Assembly: GCF_914767665.1 (NCBI RefSeq)
Contig: NC_059504.1
Coordinates: 9,860,501-9,924,500 of the forward strand
Length of the DNA stretch: 64,000 nucleotides
DNA from: Harmonia axyridis
Taxonomy: Eukaryota; Arthropoda; Insecta; Coleoptera; Coccinellidae
Reading direction: 5' to 3'
Shown here piece by piece: positions 35,040 through 47,765 of this stretch. The notes below the pieces were generated by a model. It had not been told where the DNA came from. It searched no databases and was given only the letters and a program-made list of their open reading frames with translations. A program made the position numbers and the translations under genes. Position 1 is the stretch's first letter; every line of letters starts with the position of its first letter.

Positions 35040-36088
35040 TAAAAACCTCCATTACATATACGCTGAACCTGTAGAAAGAGGTTCAAGGATGTCAACCTTC
35101 CTCTTACGCGTTCAACCTCAGTGTGGCCCAACCACCAAGAGTTTGAAACTCTACGGTGAAATGTCCTTCTTGTTTCACGCTTTCCTGCCCTAATGGAGTA
35201 TGGGATAGGGCAGGAATAATTCATTGAAGGTGGTAGAGCCATTCAGTAGGTAACCTAAAAAGTGTTAGGCTTCCACCTACCTATGAGCTCCCTCGTTCCA
35301 TGGCTTCCTCCATAGCTCTGATTACGGAACTCAAGCCTGAGGTAGTTCTTCGCGGGGACTTGGTTGGCAAATCTCCTCCCTTAGAATTTATCACCACGAG
35401 GATACGCCTCTTGATCTTGGTCTCGACCCAAGGGTCTTGGGACCTTTGCAAACTAGCACGACTTACGCAAAGTCTTCACAGCATAGTATTCACCTTAGTT
35501 CATGCCGTGAAGTTATAAGATGGGAGATTTTTGAAGAAGCTTAGTGATTTTGACTGTGATTTGTTTCCTGAGATACTCCTCGAATATATACCAAAATTTT
35601 ACTGTAGGTACTAAACTGGCACTGGCGGAATCATGAGTAGCTCCTATTCCACCAAGTACTCTCAGCCAAATGTTAACATCTTTTTGCTTCCTACTCGTCT
35701 TTTTGTGTCTCGTTCTGCTAAACCTGTAAATAATTTCCACCTACATTTATGGTCGCTGTCTGGTCATTTCTGCGCCTCTACTTTCTTCTTGGTGGACCCA
35801 GCTGTTTCTCTTCTCGTGTTGCTAGTTCTGCTCGAATCTGTCACTTGGAGGGGTAGAGATTTGAGGATGTTTTTAGGTGTGAGCTAGGTATTGGCAAGAA
35901 TGTGGTGTTTGGAGGAACATGGAGTGGTTGAAGTATGGGGAATGTAGCAGGCTGGGATTAGCCACACCACAGTTTCTAGTCAGTCTTAGTTTCACTGTCT
36001 GTTTTACAGCAGGTAGTTAATACAAGCCTTCCCACCACGGCAAGGTGCTGACCTCGGGAGAGTCAACATTTGTACCTAACCTAACCTA
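35040..36088 (-). mobile_element. possible 5' part of a non-LTR retrotransposon
   Basis: GC-richer than its surroundings. On the minus strand the right end starts with three TTAGG-like units (36074-36088). It then has CAGCACCTTGCCGTGGTGGG (36034-36053) followed by AAGGCTTG, a phrase that I associate with the 5' untranslated region of insect non-LTR elements. Downstream frames are short and broken (for example 35740-35513), and no reverse transcriptase motif is visible. The assignment rests mainly on this motif and composition. Confidence 0.35.
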
Positions 36089-36821
36089 TCTCCGAATAAA
36101 GTTTTTGTGGTCATTTGAGAGTAAACGTTTTCAATTCGCAATTAATTGTTCAAGATGATATTAATCAATTAGTGAAACACAGAAATCTCAGAGGCTTTCA
36201 TAATCGCTGACTGTTTACGTGCGAAATTATTTCGTTTGCTCAAAGAATCCTCCCCTTGAGATTAAATCGAGAGTGAATCCCTGCATCCAAGTAATAAATG
36301 AAACGACGCTATTAACGAAACGCCATATTTTTTATCTGTTCGATCTCGATCCTGAAATAATGATAACATGAATTTCTTGCTTCGAAATACGATGAGATCG
36401 TACATTGGTGACATATAGCTCAATGAAAGGAAACCATCACCATAAAATGGCCCGATAAAATTGTATTTTCGATGTTTAGTCATAAATTTCGAATTGGGCA
36501 TTCGATCCGGTCAATTCCCCCATATATAGGTAAATTTTATGATTGTTCATCAAACGGAAATCTCTTTTCGCGAAATTACAGGCTGAATTGTTGAAGTTTG
36601 CTGTGTACGGTCTTTGCGAAAAGTGGGGTCGAGATGCCTGAAAACTCTCGTTGTGAATGTTAAAACAAAAAAATCCGGATTACGCTGTTGAGGAACCAAA
36701 TTAGCAGAAAATGCTTTTTTTAATCGTTAGAGAATACCTCCATTCAAAGAGCAAATTCAGACCCAAAATACGCTTATCCAGTACTTTCATCCGTTGCTAT
36801 GCATCGAACTTTCCCGGGCCC
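36089..36821. other. intron sequence, nothing recognised
   Basis: No gene recognised; part of the 13.2-kb host intron. Confidence 0.5.
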
Positions 36822-37920
36822 TTGAAAAATCATTGAAAAAAAAGGAATTTCGTGTGCTGATGAAATATTGCTTTTTGAAGGGATAAAAAATAGTCGGAGC
36901 AGAATTTTGGCTAGATAAAGAGTTTCCGGGGTCTGCACCAGGAAAATCAACTACCATTGATTGGTATGCTAAGTTTAAACGTTGTGAAATGAGCACTGAA
37001 GACGGCGGACGCAGTGGACGCCCAAAAGAGGCTGTCACCGATGAAAAAATCAAAAAAGTTCACAAAATAATTTTGAATGACCGTAAAGTGAAGTTGATCG
37101 AGATAGCAGACATAGGGAAGATATCATCTGAACGTTTACATCATATTATTCACGAATATTTGTACATGAGAAAGCTGTGTGCAAAATGGATATCGCGCGA
37201 GCTCACAATCGCCGATCAAAAGCAACAACGTGTTAATGATTCTGAGCAGCGTTTGAAGCTGTTTAAGTGCAATACACCTGAATTTTAGCGTCGATATGTG
37301 ACAATGAATGAAACATGGCTCTATCATTTCACTTAGTAGTCCAATCGACAGTCAGCTGAGTGGACTACATTCGATGAACCGAATCCGAAGTGAGGAAGAA
37401 CACAACACACAGCTGGCAAGGTTATGGCATCAGTATTCTGGGATGAGCAACGTATAATATTCACTGAACAGCTACAAAAGAGCCAGACCACCAACAGCGA
37501 TTATTATATAGTGTTATCGGATCGTTCAAAAGATGAAATCGTTAAAAAACGGCCCCATTCGAAAAAAAAGGAGCTGTTTCATCAAGACATTGCGCCGTGT
37601 CACAAATCAATGAAAAAATGGAAAAATTGAAATAATCCATGCATCCACCGTATCCACCAGATCTGGCCACAAGCAACTTTTTCCTATTGTCAGACCTCAA
37701 AAAAATGCTCGCTGGAAAGAAATTTATCACCAATGAAGAAGTAATCGCCGAAACTGAGGCCTATTTTGAAGCGAAAGACAAATCGTACTACAAAAATGGT
37801 ATCGAAAAGTTGAAAGATAGTTATAATCGCCGAATTGCAACTTTGTTGGATAAAAAAATCGAATTTTACCAAAAAAATGTGTTTTCCTATGGTAGACCGG
37901 GGACTTTTCAATTGGCCTTA
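36822..37920 (+). mobile_element. mariner copy C (GGCCAATTG termini), 5'-truncated
   Basis: Homology to copies A and B starts at about 36822, inside the N-terminal coding part, so the left terminus is missing. Readable pieces: EFPGSAPGKSTTIDWYAKF, MSTEDGGRSGRPKEAVTDEK, LIEIADIGKISSERLHHIIH (36989-37288) and a stop after CNTPEF. A first-Asp motif follows in which MDE became MNE, then GKVMASVFWDE (37414 on), ELFHQDIAPCHKSM (second Asp), a deletion, and HPPYPPDLATSNFFLLSDLK (37639-37938). The third catalytic Asp is Asn in SNFF. The right terminus GACCGGGGACTTTTCAATTG plus GCC ends near 37918. Inactive. Confidence 0.88.
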
Positions 37921-40159
37921 TTTAAGCTCTCCTTTTAATGCTCGCTTCAAAGTTCAGATCGAAATTTTAAAATATCCCTGAAGGTTTCAGAACGTTGCGT
38001 TGTTGTATTTGAGAAATGAGCCCAAAAAAGCCGAATTACTGGCGAAATATTCAGCTTATTTCAAGCAGATAATTTGTAACAGTCTCCCTGGAATTGATGC
38101 AATTAGTATCCATTATTCGGACATATTGGTGTTGTCATTGTCATTCCTTTTCTTTTTTGAGGAATCTCCGACAAATTGGACATCGTTTTCTGGGAACTTC
38201 CAAATTAATTCTTTGCAGTCATTGGGAGGTATTTCATCGAATTCGTATAGATTGTTGTATTCAGCTGGCCAATGAAACAAATCCTAATTAGTTTTATAAA
38301 GTTTCAAGAACGATGAGCTCATTTTACTCATGGAAGATAACTGTTTAGAGAAGAAGAATAGTCTTGAGTCCAATTATTATCTGATATCGATAGTTCTCAA
38401 CGTTCGTGAAGCTTTTAATATTTTTTGCATGATCCCGTTATTTTTCACTTGATTGGAAAACAGTGATTTCCTCCTAATCATTACTAGAAAGTAAAACATC
38501 AATATAAAAGTGATATTTCTGCACTTCACTCAATAAGTATAGGACCAAACCAGTAAAAAACATATTTTTTCTCAAGAATTCAGTGCTATATGTACTTTAA
38601 CGCTTCTCTTACTCTTCAAGTTTCATTTGGTATGGGAAAAATTCATCATTGCAATCAGCATATCAACTCCTTCAACAGTCTGAGTCTGAAAAGCACGTTT
38701 CAATTAATTTCTTTGCTTTAACTCGTATTCAGTCTACAAAAAAATATATATGTATAAAGATACGTGCTACATTAATATTATAGTATTATAGTTATCATTA
38801 CATTGGAAGTTTTGTGGATTCCAGGATAATAGAGAGCAATTTGGCTCATAAATTGAAATTTTAACATCAAAATGCTTCTATTGAACTTGTATTATCTATA
38901 TTGATCTTGAAGATACCGCATAATGCATAGCCTTTCAAACATTGAGGAAAATAATACAAAAGTTTGAACCACTATATAAAATAGCAATTTCACGGTTTCC
39001 AAGCAAGATCATGAAGCGAAGCAAGCAACTTCTCAGTTGCTTCACTTTCTCATTGTGGACTATATATCTATACTTGGAAATCAAAAACACAGGAACGTAT
39101 GTGGAATACAAATGAAGCAGAAATCAATATATTGAAAAAGTATTTACCTGTCAGCATATATCTTCTCTTTTTGAGATTGTAATTTACGCTTCATATGATT
39201 ATTTGAAACACCGTATATCATTTAATTTAAATATTATCGCTCAGTCCACAGAAGTTGATGAGTTGATTTGACTCAAATGGTATAGCTTTTTGGCATAATT
39301 TGATATCAGATAAAAAGCATTGTTCGTTTTTCCTCTGAATTAAATTTTCATTGATGAATATTCACCACCTAAAATGAAAACATAAGAATGTTATGTATGA
39401 AATTTTCAACACAATGTGTGTTTAGCATCGTTACTGAAAGAAATATCCTATTTTCAGCCTTTGGCGTCCTGTGAAAGGAAACAATTCATTCGTTTTCATT
39501 TGTTCTGACGGCAAATGTTTGCGATGAATGAAGAAAGATAGGTCCCCGTCATAACAGCTGTAAAACCAATGTTTTTCGCTGTATAGTTATCTATGCTCCG
39601 TTGTTATTTCTTGTTTACCTATTCGTACTGCGTTTTCGATGTTAAGCAAGGAAAAAAATGAATTGTTATTCAGTTCGTATTCAATATTCTTTTTGGAAAA
39701 ATATTTTGACTTGAAGGTATATTTATTCAATATTATATGAACAGGGTGGCCCAAATTCAATGCTCAATGAAAGCAATATGAGAACTATAAGACTTGAGAA
39801 AAAAAAAATTTCAAGGACCCCCGATCTCGTTTCAAGTGATGAAATGGATTCAAGAAATCGCCTTTTGAAACTGAACCTGAAGGTCAGAGCTTGAAATACT
39901 TATGCCTTCAGGCCATGTACTCAATCTTGAACTAAGCATTAAATTCAACCGTAATTTTTCTCCTGAGAAGTCAAAATGTAGGTTTACCGACTCAATTTTC
40001 ATCAGTTCACGTTACATAATTCAAGGGCTGTATCTTCGTCAAGGATTTGTAGTTTCACTCCATATTCTGTATATTCTGTTATTGTATTGCTACAAAAAAT
40101 GTGACAAAATTTATGAGAAAAACTTGAACAAATACTATTATTATTCGAACAGGGGACTG
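37921..40159. other. intron sequence with one ACAGGGTGG motif
   Basis: About 2.2 kb without recognised coding. AACAGGGTGGCCCAAATTC occurs at 39741. Open frames at 38000-38291 and 39902-40213 are unremarkable. Confidence 0.45.
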
Positions 40160-40850
40160 CGACCATGTAGATCTTTTGTTCTTTACACTACTCATTCATG
40201 GAAAGCCAAGTAGGTCGTCAGTGGCGTTGATAAAACCGACAACCTCCTTAAGGGCCTTGTTCGTTACTTCTCGGGTATCCAGGACTGGCTTCCCTATATG
40301 AATGGTTCTTAGGCTAGCCAGCTCTGGACACTTGCATACCATCTGTTCAGCTGTTTCTGCTTCTGATCTACAGAGCCTGCAAATCTCACCTGCTGAATAT
40401 CCCATACGGTGAAAATGATGTTTGTACCGACAGTGCCCCGTCAACAGTCTCACCATCACCCGAAGCTCAGCTCGTGACAGCTTCAAGAGCTTTCTGGCGT
40501 AGATAGGTGAAATCATCACGAATTTCTTGGCCTGAGTAAGTCCAGAAGTGTTTTCCCAGTGGGTTATCCTGTTATTCAATTCCCATTGCTGGACCGCTGC
40601 CTTGTATTGGTCTTTTCCTAGCCCACAGAAAGGCTCGAGTGCACCAGGTGTTAACCTTGATGCATTTTTTGCAAGTTCATCGGCTTTTTCGTTTCTTTCA
40701 ACACCACAGTGACCTGGTACCCATAGTAGAGTTACTTTATTGCCTCTGGCCAGTTGCTTTATGGTACGGGCAGTACGATTCCAGGGATCTCACCGTGGAC
40801 TGGCTGTCAGTGGTGATGTAGACATGGGCCCCCTTGAGGTTGACCAAATA
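40160..40850 (-). mobile_element. 3' part of a Jockey-type non-LTR retrotransposon (RNase H and C-terminus)
   Basis: On the minus strand, from about 40850: VNLKGAHVYITTDSQSTVRS (RNase H Asp in TTDSQS), a frameshift near 40765, LARGNKVTLLWVPGHCGVER then NEKADELAKNASRL (the PGH and NEKAD motifs of retroelement RNase H), then NRITHWENTSGL. The C-terminal part (40579-40199) has VMVRLLTGHCRYKHHFHRMG and ICRLCRSEAETAEQMVCKCP, a CCHC-like zinc-finger region typical of Jockey/R1-type elements. The 5' truncation at about 40850 is the usual fate of non-LTR copies. Not active: the reverse transcriptase is absent. Confidence 0.88.
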
Positions 40851-41667
40851 CTAAGAAATTACGCACTTCCAGTTTTTCAATGACTCATAAAAAGATAGAA
40901 ATGAGGAAGGATAAATCTCAATTTTTATGATTCATTCATTGTACGAAGCAATGAATGATTCAGAGAAACCAGAGAAAAGTCAATGAATCAATGTACTTGA
41001 TGTATGTACTCGATAATTCCTGGAAACCTGACCTGTACATTGATTGAATATGTTCATCATTTGATTTGGATGAATATGTTAGCACGCATAATGAAAAACC
41101 CGCGTGGAAACAACCATTATACTAATAATTTTCTAAATCAAACAAGTTATCGATGGGGATTGAATTCACTCATCGGCCTGACATAGACTGCTATATCGCA
41201 TAAATAAACATCGACTAAAATTCCGAATCCTGCCTTCATTTCGCGAAATACCAAATCATTAAACATGCGGAATGAATGTTAGGGATCTGCAATATGGCGT
41301 ACTTTGCATACGCGTTTGCCCAGGATTACAGCTATATTTTTCCATGGTATTATTGGTATTCGAAAAAACGCACGTGCGCTCTCTATTGCAATGGATATTG
41401 CAATTTCCTGTTCTTCTCGTATACTGGGTGAGTGTTGAATCAGATGTTGCTTCTTTGACGAAGGACGTCCTTTATCAAAACGATAAAGAAGTGAAGTTTT
41501 AATAGAAAAACTCGATACAGTTAGAAAGCCGTTTTCTATCTTCACCATTTTGTTGAAATGTCTGTAATTCCCATAAAGGAGATAATAATAATAATACTCA
41601 ATTCTATAACCCTCAAAATCTTACAGGGAATGTCAAAGACATAGGTATATAATAAAATATAATAAAG
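40851..41667. other. intron sequence, nothing recognised
   Basis: No gene recognised. Confidence 0.5.
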
Positions 41668-42343
41668 TCCGTAAAGTATGGAACTAATTCATTTTTAGCT
41701 GAACAGACCATTTTAAGAAATAATCCTGAAACACGTCGATTTTTGAATTTAATTTACCGTATTTTAAAATAATAATCTAATATACAGAGTGAATTACTTT
41801 CGAGCTGATTCCAAAAATGTATCACATGTTGATTCTAATTGGTACAGGGTGGACAAAAATACAATAGTTTCATGTGTGTTCATAAAGTACCGCGTAACAT
41901 TTTTTATTAATTAAATTAACAATATTATCAAAATACTATCTGAAAATGTAAAAAACAACAGAGTGTTATATTCAAACCAATTGCCGCTAGACAATAAGTA
42001 TTTTTGATAATATTGTTAATTTAACTAATGAAGAATGTTACGCTTTACTTTATGAGCACACACAAAACTATTGTATTTTTGTCCACCCTGTACCAATTGG
42101 AATCAACATGTGATACATTTTTGGAATCAGCTCAGCTAGAGTAATTGGAAAATTGAGACAAAATGGGGGTGTTCCATTAAAACAAAATTACGGTGACGTC
42201 ATTACTCGAAAATAAATAACCCTGTATATTAGATTATTATTTTAAAATACGGTATATTGAAATAAAAAATCGACGTGTTTCAGGATTATTTCTCAAAATG
42301 GTCTGTTCAGCTAAAAATGGATTTGTTCCATACTTTACGGACA
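41668..42343. mobile_element. 0.68-kb foldback element with long inverted arms
   Basis: The left arm starts GTCCGTAAAGTATGGAACTA (41668) and the right arm ends with the complement ...CCATACTTTACGGAC (42343). Arms of roughly 270 and 340 bp are near complementary. The left one lacks about 75 bp that the right arm carries (around 42140-42215). The inner part contains TACAGGGTGGACAAAAATAC (41843 on) and its complement (to 42092). No transposase frame. Unrelated in sequence to the foldback at 21 kb except for the ACAGGGTG-type motif. Confidence 0.8.
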
Positions 42344-43911
42344 CAGTGAAAAATAAAATATAATAATAAATAATTAGAAACTGAACAAACACTAACATAT
42401 ATCGACAAACAACATAAATTGATACATCATAATTTCACCTATTCAATAAAATGAACCCTATGTGAGAATAGCTTTGATTTTACGCTTGAATACTGTACAA
42501 TGCTGTGACGTTAGAAGCTATGGATACGTGGGAGTTTTGCGTCCTCTTCAGAATAATATGTTGAAAATTATTATTGAAGGAGATCTCATTTTATACGCCG
42601 ATGAAATGTTTTTACCTTTCACCGGAAATATCTTCGAAATCTACGTCAGAAATAGATTTATATGAAATCAAATAGGTTGGATATGAAATGGTTGAAATTT
42701 CGAAATACTGAATTCGAGACATACATGAACTTCGCTGCTACTCAGCACACTTTTTCCACTCTTATTTCAATAATTTTTTTATAATACAAGAGCAGAAGTC
42801 ATTGATATTCTTTTACGAGTTCAAAATTCGAAAACAAGCCACAAAATGTCGAGTTTTTCAATTAACGATGGTAGATTGAGTTTTCTGTACGAGTATTTTA
42901 CATTATTTCATTGAAATTGATGAAATATTTCGATAAATATCATTTGGTGATTTTTGCATTGAAAAATGTGGGTTGGCAGAACATTTTTCCGTATCACAAA
43001 TTTGGCAGAGAATAGATAAATCCTTGACAGGAGAGTTCCAAGCACCAACATATAATAATTAAATATACCGATCTGTGCTAATCTGATATATTCTCCCACG
43101 ATTTTGTTGTACAAGATATGATAGAATGAACGCATAAGCCACAGAATTGAAGGAAATATATTTCCGAATTTTCGATAATTTGGTAACTAAGCCGTTAACC
43201 TTAAATTCCCTATATCTACTTCAATATTGGGTATCCCACCTTCACTGGAAGTCATGAATATAAATTACTGATTTCAAGGGACAGTACCTATATCATGGAA
43301 AGAGTGATAATATATTCGATTTTGAAGTTTTTCACGATAGGTATCGAGCAATAATTTCTCTGAAGGCATATTTTGTTCAATGAATCATTTCAAATTTAAA
43401 TAGTTTACCTACTTCAAACTGTTATTTCTTGAATAAAATTACGATAGAAGCAAATTAATAGGTTCAATCAAAATCAGTTTTGAGGCTTCATTAAATGTTG
43501 CGTTATTAATTATTTGAAATATTCGAAACTTTTCATTTTGACCTATTTGCAGTTAACAATATATCACTACAGCAATGTAAAATGAGTGACCTTCATTAAA
43601 GTGATATAAGTTTTCCATTAAATACTAAGCTGTACTTCATATTTCTTGATTAAAGTCTTAATGTATAACTGAATATTTTATCTCTATTCTTCAGAAACAG
43701 AATGTTTCATTCTTGTTATATTGACGAATAAGTAATGAGTTGAATAATAAAATAAGTGTGAAATCTATATGTTCAAATATTTGATAATAATTTGAACTGC
43801 AAACTTGTTTGTGTTCTACATGTGTTTCATAATGTATAATTTGAAAAGGTTTTCACAATTAGGTACTTTATTCCTGAACGATTTCGAGAGTTTTTCTGCG
43901 CTTGTTTACTG
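42344..43911. other. intron sequence, nothing recognised
   Basis: AT-rich; open frames at 42462-42665 and 42908-43135 show no motif. Confidence 0.5.
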
Positions 43912-43992
43912 ATGCGCCAATTGCGCCCTTGTAGACAACAAATAAACAGTTATGTGCCCTTCAAGGGTGCTATAGGCGGATGAATGAACGAG
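43912..43992. repeat. short inverted-repeat sequence, copy 2 of 3
   Basis: CGCCAATTGCGCCCTTGTAG, spacer, CCCTTCAAGGGTGCTATAGG and GGATGAATGAACGAGCC. Related to 7896-7975 and 60008-60088. Inner bases GCGCCCTTG and CAAGGGTGC are complementary. Confidence 0.6.
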
Positions 43993-45404
43993 CCATAAAA
44001 AGTTCCTTACATCAATTCAGAGCAATTTGGTCAAAATCGATCGGTCGCAGGTGAAAAAACAGCAATATTTATAGTGCGATAAACAGACCTAGCCTCTCCA
44101 ATACATATTCGAAATTGATTCTTCATACTTCCCACCCAAAGTCTTTTATTCACATATCAACATGTTTCGTCTCGTGAGCTACATTTTCTCTTCATCGTTT
44201 ATTCAGCATATTCCTACATCTGTGACCTACGGCATAGAGCGTCGTTATAATGCTTCAAGACTCACGAAATTTTCGGGTGCATAACTTTATTTAACGATGT
44301 ATCTCTTGCGGGTTGTTTCCCTTTATGTTCTCAACATTTTCTCTTTGCTCCGATCAACATTCGTCAGACAGCAATATTCTTTTAGCTCGATGTTAACGTA
44401 GTTGACCATGAGAATTCCGGTCCTGCTATGTCTTCTTTCTTCTATGTTGTGTTTATTCGGGCGAATATTGAGAATATAATAACGTCAGTTGAATAAATGG
44501 TTCTTTTCAAGACCCTTATATAATAAGCGATTATAATCTCTCAGAAGGGGGTAAAAAATTCAAAGTACAGTGTCTGAAGTAGCGATGGCCAAAGTAACAA
44601 GGCATACACATAATACAAATGGTTCTTCTAAAACCTATGAAAGATCTAAACATCTGAGAGGTATCACATTAGTCAGGAGAGTTGGAATAGACAAAATCAA
44701 CATAAACATAAAATAAATATTCACTACTTTCTACTCGGTGAAAGTTTTGTTCCAATATTCTCCTACAAGGATCTTCTCATCATTTTCTTATTTTTCAATG
44801 AATTTTGAGTATAACTCCCTGCAACAGTGTTGGATTTCAGTCACCATAGAATATTACAACGCTAATTTCAGCATCTGTATCAGCCAGCAAAGATGTTAAT
44901 GAGCAGAATTTCCTTTTTTTTGATATATTTATGGCTATCATCAGTCGTCATGGTTATCAAAATTAGTTTTGTATCCCTCTAGAATTTTTGTGTTCACAAA
45001 TTTGGAATGTCATATTGACAACTGATTCATTTCGTTTTAGATTGTTTTCAATTAATATGGTACGTGCATAGCTGTGTCCTGCGGAGAATAATATCAATGC
45101 TTTTTCTTCAGTCCTTTATAGAACCCTCGAGCTTTGATTTTAAGGGCAGATGCATCTGAAAATCATGCCTTTCATTTTATTTATCATGGGAGCAAATTGG
45201 CGAATGCGCTTGATAGAACAGAATGGCGAATGCGCTGGTATCAATAATATCAATAATGAGCGGACAATATCAATAATGAGCGGACTTAATTTTCTTCTGC
45301 AAAACAAATCAAAGACTTGCTGTGCTTTTCAGACTCTTCTCCATCGACAACAAAGGTGTTTTACAGGTGGTAAAAAATCAATCGACGTTTCTGAATTTGG
45401 TAGT
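43993..45404. other. intron sequence with short tandem repeats
   Basis: No gene recognised. TGGCGAATGCGCT occurs twice (45198 and 45223), and CAATATCAATAATGAGCGGA is repeated in tandem at about 45242-45285. Confidence 0.5.
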
Positions 45405-45545
45405 TGTTTCAGAAAATATCAAACAAGATCACGAAATGGTTTTCACCGATCTTAAATTGAAGTTGCATGAGATAGTGGACACTGAATTCAGTATTTTGCG
45501 TGAATATTTGCCCATGAGGTGAATTTTTGAGAAAATAGTTGTTTT
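45405..45545 (+). mobile_element. possible decayed mariner remnant (helix-turn-helix part)
   Basis: The frame at 45322-45522 contains VSENIKQDHEMVFTDLKLKL, HEIVDTEFSILREYLPMR and then a stop. This resembles the mariner stretch V...KIHKIILNDRKVKLIEIAD...IIHEYLYMRKL found in copies A-C. No catalytic residues remain. Weak similarity judged by eye. Confidence 0.4.
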
Positions 45546-46529
45546 TACTTGTTAAGCCTGGGACTTTTGAGTGCAGCAATATGTATGAAACTTTAACCAT
45601 CAAAATTGTCCAACATATTAGCAAAACAATTTGTTCGTATTTCTATAGGCCCGAATCATAAAAAAAACGAATATGGAGTATTATTTTACCCTCTTTATTA
45701 CCGAGCCTCCACAAAATATAAATACAAAAAAAAAAATATATTTCTGGTTCTGGATTCCTTTTGGCTCAATCCGATCAAATAATTATTGTAAATAAAATGG
45801 ATCATCTCTCCATTCAACCTGAATGAATTTTTGTGTCCAGTTTTCGTCGAGCAAAACAGCGTTTTCTGATGCCTGCAGAATGTTGTTGCCACGAAACTAA
45901 CATTTCATGTTTCCACCTGAAGGATTATTGAAGTAAGTTGTTGTGGTCCCCAACGTACACATCGAGTAATGTTAGCTTTGAAGGCTACTCGTATAAAGTT
46001 GGGAAATGTAGGTTATTCATGTAAGTGGTCTCGAAATACCTAATAATAAACAATGTTACTTTCTATTACTGTGTACCTTGACCTCATGAAAACAACTTGA
46101 ATGGAAATGAAAAGGATACAGTTTTTTACGAACTCTCTGCAACAAATCCAATTTCACTTCATTCTTTTCACGTCCAACTGAAAACATTTCTTTCGTGAAA
46201 GCTACACGTTACAAAATGGCGAATGCGAGGGGTTTATATTTTTGCCCGGAAAAGTTTCAAGGTATTCTTATTGTGAAATTTTACTATACTAGGCACCTTC
46301 ACTAGAGGGTTCCCAACAAATTGCCCAAGTTTCGTTATGTTTAGTTGAATGATGGAGCAATACATTAAGGACAAACATACATACAATGGCCTAGTTTTAA
46401 TTTTTTTGTTAAGGATCAATTCTAAAAATTCAAGTAAAATGAAACAAAAATGTGGAAAAATCATTGAAATATCTCTAGAAATGAAAAAGTTATGGGACTT
46501 TGAAGTTGCGCTTGGAAGAATAATTTCAT
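45546..46529. other. intron sequence, nothing recognised
   Basis: No gene recognised. Confidence 0.5.
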
Positions 46530-46532
46530 AGT

Positions 46533-47114
46533 ACGTGTAAGTGCCGTGACGTCACACACTGGACGACTGGTATTCGCAGAGTGCTTACGAATTCATTGGT
46601 GTACAATCACTTGTGCCATTCGTGTCGTGTTTTGTTCGTTACACGATGGCTGAAATAACTCACTATATACATACATTTAAATTACTTTTTTCTCTTTTTA
46701 CTTTTTACTCCTCACATAAATATGTTTGGCCATTGATAGACTTCAACAACCAGTACTCAATTACAAACTGTTTATGAAACGTTTTTTAAATAAATCATCG
46801 TTATAAGTTGAACCATGATGAAGCAAACTGAAAAGTAGATACTTACTTGAAAAGTTTAACTCCTTTTATTTCAGCACTGACATAAGATGGATTTGAAGAA
46901 AAAAACTCCATCACTGCGAATATATCTATTTTAGGCAAATTGTCACTTTGTCCTTTCACGAAGCCTTCTTCCATTATGGTGACATAAAAACAAAACTCGA
47001 GTTAAAACTACACTGTACAACTACAAACGGCGCGAGAGCCTTGGCGCGGCTAAGTATTCAAACGTAATTTATGGTGTAGCGATCACAGGCAAGTGCCGTG
47101 ACGTCACAGACCAA
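46533..47114. repeat. pair of direct repeats with a TGACGTCA core
   Basis: AAGTGCCGTGACGTCACA occurs at about 46539 and again at about 47092, in the same orientation, about 550 bp apart. Each contains the palindrome TGACGTCA (CRE/ATF site-like). They bracket the antisense exon at 46847-46974 and could be element boundaries or promoter copies. Confidence 0.65.
46847..46974 (-). CDS. antisense first coding exon, possible YqaJ/SWIM-type transposon-associated protein
   Basis: On the minus strand ATG (46974-46972) opens MEEGFVKGQSDNLPKID then IFAVMEFFSSNPSYVSAEIK and GVKLF, ending at a canonical donor GTAAGT (46846-46841). The pattern (short acidic start, LPKID..AVMEFF..N..YVSAEIKGVK) resembles the N-terminus of a protein family abundant in insects that carries a SWIM-like zinc finger and occurs with YqaJ nucleases in transposons such as ISL2EU. 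I recall this by pattern, not by alignment. No downstream exon of it is visible on the minus side before the repeat at 46539, so the gene is cut. It lies in an intron of the host gene on the opposite strand. Confidence 0.45.
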
Positions 47115-47385
47115 AGACGTTCCGCGCTAAAATACGTAAATTTAAATAATCTATTTCTCAGTCATTTATTGAAGGATTTTCAAAATTTTTTCACTGATTT
47201 ATCAGTTTTGCTCTATATTTTAGTTCTATTGTGTCAAATATAGTATTATCAACATCACTAAACTAGTCCATTGTTTTCATTCATCGAAATCATTGTATAC
47301 TAGATTATGAGGAAACTTTCGATTAAAAAATTTTTTTCTACATATTATTGCATCTTATTGGTTCGAATAATATTTTTTGTTTCAG

Positions 47386-47556
47386 ATCTATTCAGATCGG
47401 CTGCAGAGGCTGGTCCGAACGACATCCTCAAGCTGTACGACGCGGATGGTCATCTCTTAAATATCAGCTCCAGCCTTCCTTCAAATAAATCCAGCAATCG
47501 ATACGTTCTTAAGGTTGTTGCTGCCAACGGCCTAGCAATGCTTCAGGAATCTACAG
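47386..47556 (+). CDS. host gene, exon 2 visible
   Basis: 171 nt between acceptor TTTTTTGTTTCAG (ends 47385) and donor GTAAAA (47557). It enters and leaves with one base of a split codon. Translation: DLFRSAAEAGPNDILKLYDA, DGHLLNISSSLPSNKSSNRY and VLKVVAANGLAMLQEST. Higher G+C than the flanks, and no stop in the spliced frame. With the previous exon it builds a strand-helix-strand domain of about 70-80 residues that looks like a small beta-grasp (ubiquitin-like) fold. That is only my reading of the pattern. The family could be an insect coiled-coil protein, but I cannot name it. Confidence 0.88.
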
Positions 47557-47765
47557 GTAAAAACCAATAGAATTTTGCTCCTCTTTCGTTCACACATGTC
47601 TATCTCATCAACTGAATCAATATTTTACTGATTCAACTCTTCTAACCTCATCTTTTACTCTAAATAACAGAGAAGTATTGTTGAAATGAATTTTTCATTA
47701 TTATAATCTGGTAAATAATTATTTGAATATGATTTTCATCATATAGAAGCGTTGTTCTGATGTTA

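Noticed and set aside
46533..47114. TGACGTCA repeats considered as terminal inverted repeats
   Set aside because: The repeats are in direct orientation beyond the palindromic core, so they are not inverted termini.
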